Positions 10,376 through 21,103 of a stretch of 64,000 bases of DNA are shown piece after piece. The notes beneath the pieces are model-generated. The model saw only the letters and a program-made list of their open reading frames with translations. It ran no database searches and had not been told where the DNA came from. Made by a program: the position numbers and the translations under genes. Position 1 is the first letter of the stretch, and the number at the start of each line of letters is the position of its first letter. The stretch comes from Amycolatopsis acidicola (GTDB taxonomy: Bacteria > Actinomycetota > Actinomycetes > Mycobacteriales > Pseudonocardiaceae), in assembly GCF_007713735.2 (NCBI RefSeq), contig NZ_VMNW02000004.1, positions 1 to 64,000 of the forward strand. Reading direction: 5' to 3'.

Positions 10376-11808
10376 GCGTGCTGATCGCCGGGACCACCTC
10401 GGACGCCGGGAAAAGCCTTGTCACCGCTGGGATTTGTCGCTGGCTGGCGCGGCAGGGGATCAGCGTCGCGCCGTTCAAGTCGCAGAACATGTCGAACAAC
10501 TCGATGGTCTGCGCGGACGGCGCGGAGATCGGCCGCGCGCAATGGCTCCAGGCGCGTGCCGCCGGGGTCGAGCCGGAGGCGGCGATGAACCCGGTGCTGC
10601 TGAAACCGGGCAGCGACCACCGTTCGCACATCGTCGCGCTCGGCAAACCGTTCGGCACGCTCGAAGCGGGCGAGTACGCGACCGGCCGGAAAGCCTTGGC
10701 ACAACTGGCTTTCGACACTTTCGCGGAGCTGCGCACGCGGTTCGACGTGGTGGTGTGCGAGGGCGCGGGCAGCCCGGCGGAGATCAACCTGCGCGCGGGC
10801 GACTACGTGAACATGGGGCTGGCGCGGCGGTTCGACCTGCCCGTGCTGGTGGTCGGCGACATCGATCGCGGCGGGGTGCTGGCCGCCATGTACGGCACGA
10901 AAGCCTTGCTGGAGCCGGAGGATCAGGCGCTGCTGGCGGGCTGGATCGTGAACAAGTTCCGGGGCGACGTGGGGTTGTTGCGGCCGGGCCTGGACAAGAT
11001 CGCGGAGCTGACCGAGCGGCCGGTGCTGGGTGTGCTGCCGTGGCTGGACGGGGTATGGATCGACTCGGAGGACGCGCTCGCCGCGGCGGGCTGGGCGCGT
11101 GAGCCGCAGCGAGGTTCGCTAGGCGTTGCCGTGGTGCGGTTTCCGCGCGCCTCCAACGCGACCGACGTGGACGCCCTCGCCGCGGAACCCGGCGTGACGG
11201 TGCAGCTGACCGCGGAGCCGGATGTGGTGCGCGCCAGCGACATCGTGGTGCTGCCCGGCACTCGCGCCACTGTGGACGATCTGGGGTGGCTGCGCTCGCG
11301 CGGCCTCGACCGCGCGCTGGCCGAACGGGCCGCGGCGGGCAGGCCGGTGCTCGGGATCTGTGGCGGTTACCAGATGCTGGCCGGGAAGATCGAGGACGAC
11401 GTGGAATCCGGCGCTGGTGCCGTGGACGGGCTGGGGCTGCTGCCGACCACTGTGTCTTTCGCGGAGGAGAAGGTGCTCGGCCGTCCGGTCGGGGAGTGGC
11501 GCGGGCACGAGGTCGACGCGTACGAGATCCACCACGGCGTTGCCAGCGCGCACGGCGAAGCGGAACCTTTCCTCGACGGCTGGCGCGTGGGTTCGGTGTG
11601 GGGCACCACGTGGCACGGCACGCTCGACAACGACGGCTTCCGTCGCGCCTGGCTCGCCGAAGCGGCCGCGCAGTGCGGAGCGGACTGGGCGCCGAGCCCC
11701 GGCGCGCCGGGCTTCGCGAGCCTGCGGGAGTCCATGCTGGACAGGCTCGCCGACGCGATCGACGAGCACCTCGACACCACGGCGTTGCTGCGGCTGATCA
11801 GGCCATGA
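10372..11808 (+). CDS. cobQ: Cobyric acid synthase (glutamine-hydrolysing)
   Basis: Amidates the b, d, e and g side chains of adenosylcobyrinate a,c-diamide. The 478-residue protein begins with the nucleotide-binding segment GTTSDAGKS, contains VCEGAGSPAEINL, and ends in a class-I amidotransferase domain with the nucleophile in GICGGYQML and the EIHHG histidine motif. Length matches the family. It is translationally coupled to cobD, and its end overlaps a convergent DeoR-type gene by 11 bp. Confidence 0.96.
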   Translation: MSVLIAGTTSDAGKSLVTAGICRWLARQGISVAPFKSQNMSNNSMVCADGAEIGRAQWLQARAAGVEPEAAMNPVLLKPGSDHRSHIVALGKPFGTLEAGEYATGRKALAQLAFDTFAELRTRFDVVVCEGAGSPAEINLRAGDYVNMGLARRFDLPVLVVGDIDRGGVLAAMYGTKALLEPEDQALLAGWIVNKFRGDVGLLRPGLDKIAELTERPVLGVLPWLDGVWIDSEDALAAAGWAREPQRGSLGVAVVRFPRASNATDVDALAAEPGVTVQLTAEPDVVRASDIVVLPGTRATVDDLGWLRSRGLDRALAERAAAGRPVLGICGGYQMLAGKIEDDVESGAGAVDGLGLLPTTVSFAEEKVLGRPVGEWRGHEVDAYEIHHGVASAHGEAEPFLDGWRVGSVWGTTWHGTLDNDGFRRAWLAEAAAQCGADWAPSPGAPGFASLRESMLDRLADAIDEHLDTTALLRLIRP

Positions 11809-12583
11809 TGACCTGCACGCCCTCCAGTTCGAAGGCCTGCACGAGGCTCTGGTTCGCGTCCGTGTCGGTGACCAGCACGTGCGCGTCCATCGTGGCGCAG
11901 ATGCGGGCGAACGCGTAGCCGCCGAGCTTCGAGCTGTCCGCCACCACGACCACTTGCCGGGCGCGGGCGGCCAGCAACCGGTTCACGCTCGCCTCCGCCT
12001 CGTGGTGGGAATACAGTCCGCGCAACGGATCCACCGCGTCCACCCCGATCAGCGCGAGGTCGAGGCTGACCTCGTGCAGGATGAGTTCGGCGAGCGGCCC
12101 CGTCAACTCGAACGACCGGGCGCGCGCGACCCCGCCGGTGGCGACGATCTTGATGGACTGGCGCACCGTGAGTTCGTGCGCGATGTTCAGCGCGTTCGTG
12201 ACCACCGTGAGCGCCGGCGCGTTGTCGGTGTTGTTGAACTCGGGGCGCGTGGCTATCGCGCGGCTCACCTCGGTGGCCGTGGTGCCCCCGTTGAGCCCGA
12301 TGACCATCCCGCGCTGCACGAGTTTCGCCGCGGCCGCCCCGATCCGTTGCTTTTCGGCGGAGTGTGTGGCCGCCTTGTGGCGCAGGGGAAGGTCATACGC
12401 GACATTCCCGGCGACGGCGCCGCCCCTGGTGCGCGTCAGCAGTTGCCGGCCTGCGAGGTGGTCCAGATCGCGCCGGATCGTGGCCGGCGAAACCTGGAGC
12501 TCCTTCGCGGTCTGCTCGACTTCGATCCTGTCGCGCTGCCCGACCATTTCGAGCAACGTGTTCAGGCGTTCGTGTCGATCCAC
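11798..12583 (-). CDS. DeoR/GlpR-family transcriptional regulator
   Basis: The 261-residue protein has an N-terminal DeoR winged helix (RIEVEQTAKELQVSPATIRR, then DLDHL) and a C-terminal sugar-phosphate-sensing domain with the LNGGTTATEVSRAI and DLALIGVDAV segments. The start is GTG 12583. Family members repress sugar or glycerol catabolic operons, but none lies beside this gene, so its target is unknown. It is convergent with cobQ, and the DyP peroxidase gene ends 89 bp upstream on the same strand. Confidence 0.88.
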   Translation of the reverse strand: MDRHERLNTLLEMVGQRDRIEVEQTAKELQVSPATIRRDLDHLAGRQLLTRTRGGAVAGNVAYDLPLRHKAATHSAEKQRIGAAAAKLVQRGMVIGLNGGTTATEVSRAIATRPEFNNTDNAPALTVVTNALNIAHELTVRQSIKIVATGGVARARSFELTGPLAELILHEVSLDLALIGVDAVDPLRGLYSHHEAEASVNRLLAARARQVVVVADSSKLGGYAFARICATMDAHVLVTDTDANQSLVQAFELEGVQVIMA

Positions 12584-12672
12584 GCCTAACTACTACCCGC
12601 TTTCTCGGCGAGAAGGAAATCGGTTGCCGTGTGGTACGCCGGGGATCACCCGGCAGGCTGTTGGCTTTTCGC

Positions 12673-13983
12673 TCACAATGCACGCAGGAAGGCGAGCGAT
12701 GGCATGAAAAAGTATTCGCCGCCCTTCAGCGTGACCATCCGCGATACCGGATCGGCGGCCGTTACGCCGTTGCGGCCCCATTCCGGTGCAGTGCACTGGC
12801 CGATCAGCGGATCCCGGCCCGGGCGTGATCCGTCCGGGGTGATCGGGAATCCGGTGTCATTGGCCCACAGGCGCTGGGTGAACTCGAACTGGTTGCCGAG
12901 ATTGCTGTTGAATGCCATGAACAACAGCCCGACGCCTGAGGTGGGGCGCAAAATGGGTGGCAGGTCGGTGCCGGGGTCGTCCAGCCTCCTGCCGTAGGTT
13001 TGCCCGCGCCGTGCCATGAGGTGCAGCCGTTCTCGCTCGGGCGGCTCGGCTCCACCTGATCCGCGTGGGTTGGTTTTGCGGATGTGGGCGTGGAATGGGC
13101 ATTTGCGGCCCAGCTTGTCGTTGTCGTAGGTAAAATCGTTGGCGTCGGGGGAAACGAGCGGGGTCCCGTCGGGGAAACGGCCGATCAGCGTCGCGCCGGG
13201 CTGCCCGGAATCGTCGAGCCTTTTCTCTGTTTCCTTGAACAGGCGGACGTTCTGTTCCAGCTTGCGGAAGACGAAGTAGCTGCCGAAATGCACGCCGGGA
13301 TCGGGTGCCGCGGTGTCGGAAACCAGCACCTGGCTCAACGGGGCGGCCGGATCCCATTCACCGGTGGCACACTCGTGGTCCTCGGTCAGGAACAGCGGCT
13401 GGCTACGCCCGTCGACGTACCCGAAATGCTCGATGCCGTCCCCGTTCTCGTTGGTCATCCCGTGCCCGGTCTCCTCGCCGAGCACCCGGACGGACTCCGG
13501 CCGCAGCGCATCGATCCGGTCCCGCAAGGCCCACACCGGCCCGGGCCGCGCGTCCCCGATCAGCAGTATCGCGTCGATCGCCTGGCGGTACGGTTCGTCC
13601 CAGTCCTGTACCGGCGGGTCCGCGAGCTTGGGTGCGGCTTTCTTCGCGCCGCCAAGGAAAGCGCTGTCGGTGGGCGCGGTCGCGATGCCGAGCGTGGCGT
13701 ACCCGCCGGCGGTCAGGCCGAGGCCGATGTACGGGGTGCCAGGAGTCTTGGTGGCCTTGAAGGCCGCGACCTCTTCCAGCTGCGCACGAGCGGATTTCAT
13801 GAGGCGCGCCACGGAGCTGAGGAACGCACGCGCCTCCGCACCATCGCGGAATTCGAGTAGCAGCACCTGCAGGTGGTCGCGGACGTGGGCCTTCAGGATG
13901 TTCGGCTGCAGTTCGTCGAGCATGTCCGCGGCGTCGCCGGTCGTCGTGCGCCAGCTCAGCTGCGTGGACAGGTCAACGGGCAT
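12673..13983 (-). CDS. DyP-type peroxidase
   Basis: Heme peroxidase of the dye-decolourising superfamily, 436 residues. Visible signatures are the GXXDG motif in FGYVDGRSQP and the proximal heme-ligand segment CPFHAHIRKTNPRG. The Pro-rich insert after it and the overall length fit the longer C/D-type enzymes rather than the roughly 310-residue EfeB-like A or B types. No Tat or Sec signal is apparent at the N-terminus (MPVDLSTQLSW). No encapsulin gene is adjacent, so it is probably a free cytosolic enzyme. A strong GAGGAGGGG ribosome site precedes the ATG. The natural substrate is unknown. Confidence 0.9.
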   Translation of the reverse strand: MPVDLSTQLSWRTTTGDAADMLDELQPNILKAHVRDHLQVLLLEFRDGAEARAFLSSVARLMKSARAQLEEVAAFKATKTPGTPYIGLGLTAGGYATLGIATAPTDSAFLGGAKKAAPKLADPPVQDWDEPYRQAIDAILLIGDARPGPVWALRDRIDALRPESVRVLGEETGHGMTNENGDGIEHFGYVDGRSQPLFLTEDHECATGEWDPAAPLSQVLVSDTAAPDPGVHFGSYFVFRKLEQNVRLFKETEKRLDDSGQPGATLIGRFPDGTPLVSPDANDFTYDNDKLGRKCPFHAHIRKTNPRGSGGAEPPERERLHLMARRGQTYGRRLDDPGTDLPPILRPTSGVGLLFMAFNSNLGNQFEFTQRLWANDTGFPITPDGSRPGRDPLIGQCTAPEWGRNGVTAADPVSRMVTLKGGEYFFMPSLAFLRAL

Positions 13984-14156
13984 CGGTGCCCCTCCTCGGT
14001 GGACTCACGAGGCCGCCCCCGGTAAACCGCCTCCCTTTTAAGGAGCCGATTCGCTCGGGCAAATGCATCCAGCACCCTTTTTCACCCGAACGTCGTAGTG
14101 ATCAAGGGAAAAAGCCGCCCCCCGCCTGATCGCCCTTCCCACCCACTCATCCGCCG

Positions 14157-14513
14157 CCCGGCAACGCGAAGCGAGCCGTCCCGACGACCACACCCCTCCG
14201 CCGCTCCGATCCCCAGCCCCAAGATCGCAAACACTCACCGATCGGGGCGGCGGAGGGGTCCCCTAGCGCGCCCTGCGCGCGTCCGTTGCTGTCCCAAGCT
14301 GAGCCAAAGCAAGGCCGAGGGGAAAAGACAAAGAAGCCCCTCGCCGGGGAGGCTGGCTCCGGGATAACAGGGGGTTTTGCAGATCCACTCACCGCAAGTG
14401 GGTGGTTGCGTCGGTGGTCATCCCGTCGCCTGCGGTAGCGGTATGAGGGCCAGGGCAGGCGACGGGATGACCACCAACTCGGTCGGGTTCAAAGACCCCC
14501 GCTCCGCTACGCG
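14157..14513 (-). repeat. Hairpin-rich repeat element, copy A (inverted partner at 24865-25276)
   Basis: A 357-bp intergenic element between the DyP and gltD genes, matching copy B in reverse orientation at roughly 97% identity over the best-compared 155 bp. It contains a perfect 21-bp stem (14413-14433 with 14455-14475) around a 21-nt loop. It also contains a second 19-bp stem with one G-U pair (14193-14211 with 14240-14258). Read in its own direction it begins GCGTAGCGGAGCGGGGGTC and directly follows the gltD terminator. No transposase or target duplication is evident. The 14041-14156 flank holds nothing recognisable beyond the presumed DyP promoter region. Confidence 0.9.
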
Positions 14514-14563
14514 AAGAAACCCGCTCTGCTACGCAAAGAAACCCGCTCCGCTACGCAAAGAAA
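14498..14563 (-). repeat. Three tandem 22-bp repeats
   Basis: Three head-to-tail 22-bp units (14498-14519, 14520-14541, 14542-14563), each reading CCCGCTCCGCTACGC followed by AAAGAAA on the plus strand with one or two substitutions. The first unit forms the edge of repeat element A. They lie immediately beyond the gltD terminator. The other copy of the element has only one equivalent unit. Confidence 0.85.
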
Positions 14564-14599
14564 GGCGCCCGCGACGGCTCCATTGCCGTGCGGGCGCCC
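14564..14599 (-). terminator. Intrinsic terminator of gltBD
   Basis: On the minus strand GGCGCCCGCACGGC pairs across an AATGGA loop with GCCGTCGCGGGCGCC (one bulged base) and is followed by TTTCTTT. It lies 15 bp beyond the gltD stop codon. Confidence 0.85.
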
Positions 14600-14613
14600 A
14601 GTCTTTGCCGTCC

Positions 14614-16068
14614 CTACGTGAGCGGGCGGTCCGTGGGGGCGATGGGGGCGGGCAGCAGGTCCCGATCCGGCACCAGGTACCTGTCCACGGCGGCAGCCGC
14701 CGAACGGCCTTCGGCGATGGCCCACACGATGAGCGACTGGCCGCGGCCCATGTCCCCGGCCACGAACACGTTGTCCACGCTGGTCCGGAAGTCCTTGTCC
14801 CGCGCCACGTTCCCGCGCTGGTCCAGGTCCACGCCCAGCTCCGTCAGCAGCCCTTCACGCTGCGGGCCGACGAAGCCCATCGCCAGCAGCACGAGCTGTG
14901 CGGGCAGTTCCTGCTCGGTGCCTTCGACCGGCACGAACTTGCCGTCCTCGTTGCGCACCTCGACCAGCCGCAGCGCACGCAGGTTGCCCTCGTCGTCCGC
15001 GAGGAACTCCTGCGTGTTGACCGAGTAGAGCCGTTCGCCACCCTCCTCGTGAGCCGACGAGACCCGGTAGATCATCGGGTAGGTCGGCCACGGGTGCGCG
15101 TCCGAACGCGACTCGGGCGGCTTCGGCATGATCTCCAGCTGCGTCACGGAAGCGGCGCCCTGGCGGTGTGAGGTGCCGACGCAGTCCGCGCCCGTGTCAC
15201 CGCCGCCGATGACCACGACGTGCTTGCCTTCGGCGCTGATCGGCGTCTCGTCCAGGGTGCCGGCGGCGACCCGGTTGGCCAGCGGCAGGAACTCCATCGC
15301 CTGGTACACGCCGGTCGTCTCCCGGCCGGTGATCGGCAGGTCACGCCACGCCGTCGCGCCGCCGGCCAGGACGACCGCGTCGTACGCCGAGTGCAGCTCG
15401 TCCACGGTGACGTCCACGCCGACGTTCACGCTGGTGCGGAATTCCGTGCCCTCGGCGCGCATCTGGTCCAGCCGGCGGTCGAGCCGCCATTTTTCCATTT
15501 TGAACGCCGGGATCCCGTACCGCAGCAACCCACCAGGGGCATCGGCCCGCTCGAACACGACCACGTCGTGCCCGGCGCGGGTCAGCTGCTGGGCGGCGGC
15601 CAGCCCGGACGGGCCCGAGCCGACGACAGCGACCTTCTTGCCCGTCTTGGTCTTCGGCGGCTGCGGGGTGACCCAGCCTTCCTCCCAGGCCCGGTCGATG
15701 ATCGAGATCTCGACCCGCTTGATGGTGACCGGATCGTCGTTGATGCCGAGCACACAGGCGGTTTCACACGGGGCGGGGCACAGCGTCCCGGTGAACTCCG
15801 GGAAGTTGTTCGTCGCGTGCAGCCGCTCGATCGCTTCCTGCCAGTCCTGGTTCCACGCCAGCGTGTTCCACTCCGGGATCAGGTTCCCGAGCGGACAGCC
15901 CTGGTGACAGAACGGGATGCCGCAGTCCATACAGCGCCCGGCCTGCTTCTCCAGTTTCGTGGAGGCGAAGTCCTCGTAGACCTCGCGCCAGTCCCGGATC
16001 CGGATGTCGACCGGCCTGCTCTTCGGGGTTTCCCGTTTGGTGGTCAGAAAGCCCTTGGGGTCAGCCAT
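14614..16068 (-). CDS. gltD: Glutamate synthase (NADPH) small subunit
   Basis: Supplies electrons from NADPH through FAD and iron-sulfur clusters to the large subunit. The 484-residue protein has the N-terminal cysteine clusters [14 protein letters not shown] and [13 protein letters not shown]. It also has two Rossmann dinucleotide folds, [13 protein letters not shown] near residue 150 and [11 protein letters not shown] near 290. It starts 8 bp inside the gltB end, so the two genes form one translationally coupled operon. Confidence 0.97.
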   Translation of the reverse strand: MADPKGFLTTKRETPKSRPVDIRIRDWREVYEDFASTKLEKQAGRCMDCGIPFCHQGCPLGNLIPEWNTLAWNQDWQEAIERLHATNNFPEFTGTLCPAPCETACVLGINDDPVTIKRVEISIIDRAWEEGWVTPQPPKTKTGKKVAVVGSGPSGLAAAQQLTRAGHDVVVFERADAPGGLLRYGIPAFKMEKWRLDRRLDQMRAEGTEFRTSVNVGVDVTVDELHSAYDAVVLAGGATAWRDLPITGRETTGVYQAMEFLPLANRVAAGTLDETPISAEGKHVVVIGGGDTGADCVGTSHRQGAASVTQLEIMPKPPESRSDAHPWPTYPMIYRVSSAHEEGGERLYSVNTQEFLADDEGNLRALRLVEVRNEDGKFVPVEGTEQELPAQLVLLAMGFVGPQREGLLTELGVDLDQRGNVARDKDFRTSVDNVFVAGDMGRGQSLIVWAIAEGRSAAAAVDRYLVPDRDLLPAPIAPTDRPLT

Positions 16069-19000
16069 GAGCGGCCTCCATGATCGCCTCGTTCACGTCG
16101 CGGCCGTCGCGTTCGGCCGCGGCCTGTGCCTGCAGAACCCGCTTGTAGTCCTTCGGCATGACCTTGCCGAACCGCTCCACGGCGACGTCCCAGTCTGCCA
16201 GCAGCGCGTGCGCGACGGCGGATTCCGTTTCCACGTAATGCCTTTCCACCGCGTCGCGGAGGAACTCGGTGTCCTCGTCGTCGAGCGGGTCGAGGTCGAC
16301 CATCTCGCGGTTGACGCGCAGCGGCGTCAGGTCGAGCACGTAGGCGACCCCGCCCGACATGCCCGCCGCGAAGTTCCGCCCGATCCCGCCGAGCACCACC
16401 ACGCGCCCGCCGGTCATGTACTCGCAGCCGTGGTCGCCGACGCCCTCGACGACAGCCAGCGCACCCGAGTTGCGCACGCAGAACCGCTCGCCGACCTTGC
16501 CGCGCAAGAAGATCTCGCCCGCGGTCGCGCCGTAGCCGATCACGTTGCCCGCGATGATGTGCTCTTCCGCGGCGAACTGCGCCTCCTTCGGCGGCCGGAC
16601 GATGATCCGCCCACCGGAGAGGCCCTTGCCGACGTAGTCGTTGCCGTCACCGACGAGCCGCAGCGTGATCCCCTTCGGCACGAACGCGCCGAAGGACTGG
16701 CCCGCGGTGCCGGTGAAGGTCACGTCGATCGTGTCGTCGGGAAGGCCCTCGCCGCCCCACTTCTTCGTCAGCTCCGAGCCGAGCATGGTGCCCACGGTCC
16801 GGTTGACGTTGCGCACCGGCAGTTCCAGTTTCACCCGGTCACCCGAGGACAGCGCGCCCTCGGCCAGCTGGATGAGCGTGTTGTCGAGCGCCTTGTCCAG
16901 CCCGTGGTCCTGCGCCACGACCTGGTGCCGGGCCGCGCGCGGCTCGAGGTCGGGCACGTGGAAGACCGGCTCCAGGTCGAGACCCGCGGCCTTCCAGTGC
17001 TCGACGGCGCGCCGCTTGTCCAGCATCTCGGCGTGCCCGACGGCTTCCTCGATCGACCGGAAACCCAGCCGCGCCAGGTACTCCCGCACTTCCTGGGCGA
17101 TGAACTCGAAGAAGTTCACCACGTACTCGGCCTTGCCGCTGAACTTCTCGCGCAGCTTCGGGTTCTGGGTCGCCACGCCCACCGGGCAGGTGTCGAGGTG
17201 ACAGACCCGCATCATGATGCAGCCCGACACCACGAGGGGCGCGGTGGCGAAGCCGAACTCCTCGGCACCGAGCAGCGCGGCGATCACGACGTCGCGGCCG
17301 GTCTTGAGCTGACCGTCGGTCTGCACCACGATCCGGTCCCGCAACCTGTTGGCCAGCAACGTCTGCTGCGTCTCGGCGAGGCCGAGCTCCCACGGGCCGC
17401 CCGCGTGCTTGATCGACGAAAGCGGCGAGGCGCCGGTACCGCCGTCGTGCCCGGAGATGAGCACCACGTCGGCGTGCGCCTTGGACACGCCGGCCGCGAC
17501 CGTGCCGACGCCGACCTCGGACACCAGCTTCACGTGGATGCGGGCCGCCGGGTTGGCGTTCTTCAGGTCGTGGATCAGCTGCGCCAGGTCCTCGATCGAA
17601 TAGATGTCGTGGTGCGGCGGCGGGGAAATGAGCCCGACTCCCGGCGTCGAGTACCGCGTCTTCGCGATCCACGGGTACACCTTGCCGCCGGGCAGCTGCC
17701 CGCCCTCGCCGGGCTTCGCGCCCTGCGCCATCTTGATCTGGATGTCGTCGGCGTTGACCAGGTACTCGCTCGTCACGCCGAACCGGCCACTCGCGACCTG
17801 CTTCACCGCGGAGCGGCGCTCGGGGTCGTACAGGCGCTCGGCGTCTTCGCCGCCCTCACCGGTGTTGGACTTGCCGCCGAGGCGGTTCATCGCGATCGCC
17901 AGCGTCTGGTGCATCTCCATCGAGATCGAGCCGTAGGAGATGGCGCCGGTGGCGAACCGCTTGACGATCTCGGAGACCGGCTCGACCTCCTCGATCGGCA
18001 CCGGCTCGCGCTCGCCCTCCTTGAAGTCGAAGAGCCCGCGCAGGGTCATCAGCTTCTCGGCCTGGTCGTCGACCGCCCGCGTGTACTCCTTGAAGATCTC
18101 GTACTTCCCGGAGCGCGTGGAGTGCTGCAGCTTGAACACCGTCTGCGGGTTGAACAGGTGCGGCTCGCCCTCGCGCCGCCACTGGTAGTCCGCGCCGGTC
18201 TCCAGCTCGCGGTGGCTGGCATGCATGTCGTCGCGCGGGAACGCGTACTTGTGCCGCTGCCCGACTTCTTCGGCCAGCGTGTCGAAGCCGACGCCGCCGA
18301 GACGCGAAGTGGTGCCCGCGAAGCAGGTGTCGATGACCTCCGCGCCGAGCCCGATCGCCTCGAAGATCTGCGCGCCGGTGTAGGAGGCCACTGTGGACAC
18401 TCCCATCTTCGACATCGTCTTGCGCACGCCCTTGCCCAGCGCCTTGATCAGGTTCCGGGTGGCGAGCTTCGGCGTGATGCCCGGGATCCGGCCCTGCTGG
18501 GCCATTTCCTCGACGGTCGCCATCGCCAGGTACGGGTTCACCGCGGCGACGCCGTACCCGATCAGCAGCGCGATGTGGTGCACCTCGCGCGCGTCACCGG
18601 CCTCGACGATGAGGCCGACCTGAGTGCGCGTCTTCTGCCGCACCAGGTGGTGGTGCACCGCGCCGGTGAGCAGCAGCGACGGGATCGCCGCGTGGTTCGC
18701 GTCCACGCCGCGGTCGGACAGCACGATCAGCCGCGCGCCGTCCTCGATGGCCTCGGACACCTCGGCGCAGATCTCGTCGAGGCGCTGCACGAGCGCCTTG
18801 CCCCCACCGTGCACGTCGTACCGGCCGAGCACGGTCACGGCCTGGAACTCCGGCAGATCGCCGTCGTCGTTGATGTGCACGAGCTTCGCGAGCTCGTCGT
18901 TGTCCAGCACCGGGAACGGCAGCACGACCTTGCGGCAGTGCTCCGGCCCGGCGTCGAGCAGGTTGGACTCCGCGCCCAGCTGGGTGCCCAGCGAGGTGAC

Positions 19001-20590
19001 CAGCTCCTCGCGGATGGCGTCCAGCGGCGGGTTGGTCACCTGCGCGAACAGCTGGGTGAAGTAGTCGAAGATCTGCCGCGGCTTGCTGGACAGGCTCGCC
19101 AGCGGCGAGTCGTTGCCCATCGAGCCGATCGGCTCCGCACCGGTGCGGGCCATCGGTTCGAGCAGCGTCTCCAGCTCTTCTTGGGTGTAGCCGAAGGACT
19201 GCTGCCGCCGCACGAGCGAAGCGTGCGTCGGGACCTCGCGGTCACGCTCCGGCAGCTCCTCGAGGTTGAGGATGCCGTTCGCGGTCCACTCGTCGTACGG
19301 GTGCTGCGCGGCGAGCTGGCCCTTGATCTCCTCGTCGTCGATGATCCGCCCTTCGGCGGTGTCCACGAGGAACATCCGGCCCGGCTCGAGCCTGCCCTTG
19401 CGTACGATGCTCGACTGGTCCAGCTCCAGCACGCCGACCTCACTGGCCAGCACGACGAGCCCGTCCTCGGTCACCCAGTACCGCGCGGGACGCAGGCCGT
19501 TGCGGTCGAGGACCGCGCCGATCTGGGTGCCGTCGGTGAACGAGACGAGCGCCGGCCCGTCCCAAGGCTCCATCAGCGCGGAGTGGAACTCGTAGAAGGC
19601 CCGGCGGGCCGGGTCCATTTCCTCGTGGTTCTCCCACGCCTCCGGGATCATCATCAGCACCGCGTGCGGCAGCTTGCGCCCGCCGAGGTGCAGCAGCTCC
19701 AGCACCTCGTCGAAGGACGCCGAGTCGCTCGCCCCGCGCGTGATCACGGGGTAGATCCGCTTGAGGTCACCGGGGATCAGGTCGGTGGCGAGCATCGACT
19801 CGCGCGCGTCCATCCAGTTCCGGTTGCCGCGCAGCGTGTTGATCTCGCCGTTGTGCGCGACGTACCGGTACGGGTGCGCCAGCGGCCACGACGGGAAGGT
19901 GTTGGTGGAGAAGCGGGAGTGCACGAGCCCGATGGCGCTGGTGACGCGCGCGTCGGTGAGATCGGGGAAGAACCGCTCCACCTGAGGCTCGGTGAGCATT
20001 CCTTTGTAGACGATCGTGCGCGAGGAAAGGCTCGGGAAGTACACGCCTTCCGGCTCCAGCGCGTGCTCGGCGCGTTTGCGCACGCAGAAGGCCGCGCGCT
20101 CCAGCGCCAGATCGGTGACACCTTCCTCGCGCGAGGCGAGGAAGAGCTGGGTGAAATGCGGCATGACGGACTTCGCCGTCGGGCCGACGTGCTCGTCGTC
20201 GATCGGCAGTTCACGCCAGCCGAGCACCTTCATGCCCTCTTCGGCCGCGATGCTTTCGATCGCGCTCATCGCCCGGCCGCGCGAAGTTTCGTCGGTGGGC
20301 AGGAAAGCCGTGCCCACGGCGTACGCGCCGGCCTCGGGAAGGTCGAAATCGACGACCTCGCGGTAGAACGCGTCGGGGACCTGGATCAGGATGCCCGCGC
20401 CGTCGCCCGTGTCGGGCTCCGCTCCACGGGCGCCCCGATGTTCGAGATTTCGCAGCGCGACCAGGGCCTTCCGCACGATCTCGTGATCTCGCCGCCCGGC
20501 GAGATCGGCGACGAAGGCGACGCCGCAGGCGTCGTGTTCGTATTGGTCGTCATACAAGCCTGCCGGCTTGCTCGTGCTGTGGCGGGTCAC
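16061..20590 (-). CDS. gltB: Glutamate synthase large subunit
   Basis: Converts glutamine and 2-oxoglutarate to two glutamates. The 1509-residue protein has an N-terminal Ntn-type amidotransferase domain whose catalytic residue is Cys22 (HDACGVAF), exposed after removal of a 21-residue propeptide. It continues with the FMN barrel carrying the 3Fe-4S cysteines in [15 protein letters not shown] and the C-terminal beta-helix domain. The GTG at 20590 is the only start that gives a normal short propeptide. A very long open frame on the opposite strand is an effect of composition, not a gene. Confidence 0.97.
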   Translation of the reverse strand: MTRHSTSKPAGLYDDQYEHDACGVAFVADLAGRRDHEIVRKALVALRNLEHRGARGAEPDTGDGAGILIQVPDAFYREVVDFDLPEAGAYAVGTAFLPTDETSRGRAMSAIESIAAEEGMKVLGWRELPIDDEHVGPTAKSVMPHFTQLFLASREEGVTDLALERAAFCVRKRAEHALEPEGVYFPSLSSRTIVYKGMLTEPQVERFFPDLTDARVTSAIGLVHSRFSTNTFPSWPLAHPYRYVAHNGEINTLRGNRNWMDARESMLATDLIPGDLKRIYPVITRGASDSASFDEVLELLHLGGRKLPHAVLMMIPEAWENHEEMDPARRAFYEFHSALMEPWDGPALVSFTDGTQIGAVLDRNGLRPARYWVTEDGLVVLASEVGVLELDQSSIVRKGRLEPGRMFLVDTAEGRIIDDEEIKGQLAAQHPYDEWTANGILNLEELPERDREVPTHASLVRRQQSFGYTQEELETLLEPMARTGAEPIGSMGNDSPLASLSSKPRQIFDYFTQLFAQVTNPPLDAIREELVTSLGTQLGAESNLLDAGPEHCRKVVLPFPVLDNDELAKLVHINDDGDLPEFQAVTVLGRYDVHGGGKALVQRLDEICAEVSEAIEDGARLIVLSDRGVDANHAAIPSLLLTGAVHHHLVRQKTRTQVGLIVEAGDAREVHHIALLIGYGVAAVNPYLAMATVEEMAQQGRIPGITPKLATRNLIKALGKGVRKTMSKMGVSTVASYTGAQIFEAIGLGAEVIDTCFAGTTSRLGGVGFDTLAEEVGQRHKYAFPRDDMHASHRELETGADYQWRREGEPHLFNPQTVFKLQHSTRSGKYEIFKEYTRAVDDQAEKLMTLRGLFDFKEGEREPVPIEEVEPVSEIVKRFATGAISYGSISMEMHQTLAIAMNRLGGKSNTGEGGEDAERLYDPERRSAVKQVASGRFGVTSEYLVNADDIQIKMAQGAKPGEGGQLPGGKVYPWIAKTRYSTPGVGLISPPPHHDIYSIEDLAQLIHDLKNANPAARIHVKLVSEVGVGTVAAGVSKAHADVVLISGHDGGTGASPLSSIKHAGGPWELGLAETQQTLLANRLRDRIVVQTDGQLKTGRDVVIAALLGAEEFGFATAPLVVSGCIMMRVCHLDTCPVGVATQNPKLREKFSGKAEYVVNFFEFIAQEVREYLARLGFRSIEEAVGHAEMLDKRRAVEHWKAAGLDLEPVFHVPDLEPRAARHQVVAQDHGLDKALDNTLIQLAEGALSSGDRVKLELPVRNVNRTVGTMLGSELTKKWGGEGLPDDTIDVTFTGTAGQSFGAFVPKGITLRLVGDGNDYVGKGLSGGRIIVRPPKEAQFAAEEHIIAGNVIGYGATAGEIFLRGKVGERFCVRNSGALAVVEGVGDHGCEYMTGGRVVVLGGIGRNFAAGMSGGVAYVLDLTPLRVNREMVDLDPLDDEDTEFLRDAVERHYVETESAVAHALLADWDVAVERFGKVMPKDYKRVLQAQAAAERDGRDVNEAIMEAAHG

Positions 20591-21075
20591 GGCTGGCCGC
20601 CTCCTCGGGCGTTCGGCGGCCAGGGTTCACCCGATCGTGCAGGCCTTTTCCGGCCTGGCTAACACGGTTGTCCCGGACCGCGATGGTCAGTCGAGAGGAA
20701 TTCGGCGAGGTGCGCTGCACTCGGGCAGGAGCCATCGCCCGGCCGCACGTCACTGTGTGGCCGTCGTTCTTGGTGCACGTCGTTGGGCGTTTTGCTCGGT
20801 TTTCGCCGGCTTGGCGCTCGAAGTGGTGAGAGCACCGTTACGGCGTGGTTGTTACTCCCGGGTTCGCCGGTCTTATGACAGTAGTGTGAATGAGCCGTTA
20901 TCGATATACGTCGATCGCACCGCGTGGGAAATGCCACGTCCGCGTTGACTCCGCACCACTGTCCGTACCTGCCCCGGAGTCGCGGGGCTGACCAGGTCAA
21001 ACGGGGGTCAGCGAGGTCGGCGTGATCGATTCACCGGGTCATCTTCCTGGCAGTACCCGGTAACCGGAGTGTTAC
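20591..21075. other. Intergenic region upstream of gltB
   Basis: About 485 bp without a convincing gene. It holds the gltB promoter region. An AT-richer block lies around 20875-20925, with a small inverted repeat CGTGG-n6-CCACG near 20923-20938. A 7-bp inverted repeat, GACTCCG at 20947-20953 with CGGAGTC at 20975-20981, could form a hairpin. No transcription start can be placed with confidence. Confidence 0.5.
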
Positions 21076-21103
21076 TCAAGCTGCCGCCGTACGGGGGAGT
21101 AAC
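21060..21103. promoter_or_regulatory. Possible tandem GlnR-type boxes
   Basis: Two sites with the AC-n9-AC spacing of actinobacterial GlnR boxes. One is GTAAC-n6-GTTAC at 21060-21075 and the other is CGTAC-n6-GTAAC at 21088-21103. They lie about 470-510 bp upstream of gltB and overlap the end of the small gene at 21076-21339. The match is to spacing and partial consensus only. Confidence 0.25.

Noticed and set aside
14498..14563. Short CRISPR or attachment-site repeats
   Set aside because: There are three contiguous 22-bp units without spacers, integrase or tRNA nearby.
16004..20662. A 1552-codon open frame on the plus strand across gltD/gltB
   Set aside because: It is antisense to a certain gene. 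High GC3 removes stop codons from this frame, and the His/Arg/Val/Leu-rich composition matches a shadow. No domain is recognisable.
20568..20948. A 126-codon plus-strand frame upstream of gltB
   Set aside because: It starts inside the antisense of gltB, has no ribosome site, and codon use in the intergenic part is not like neighbouring genes.
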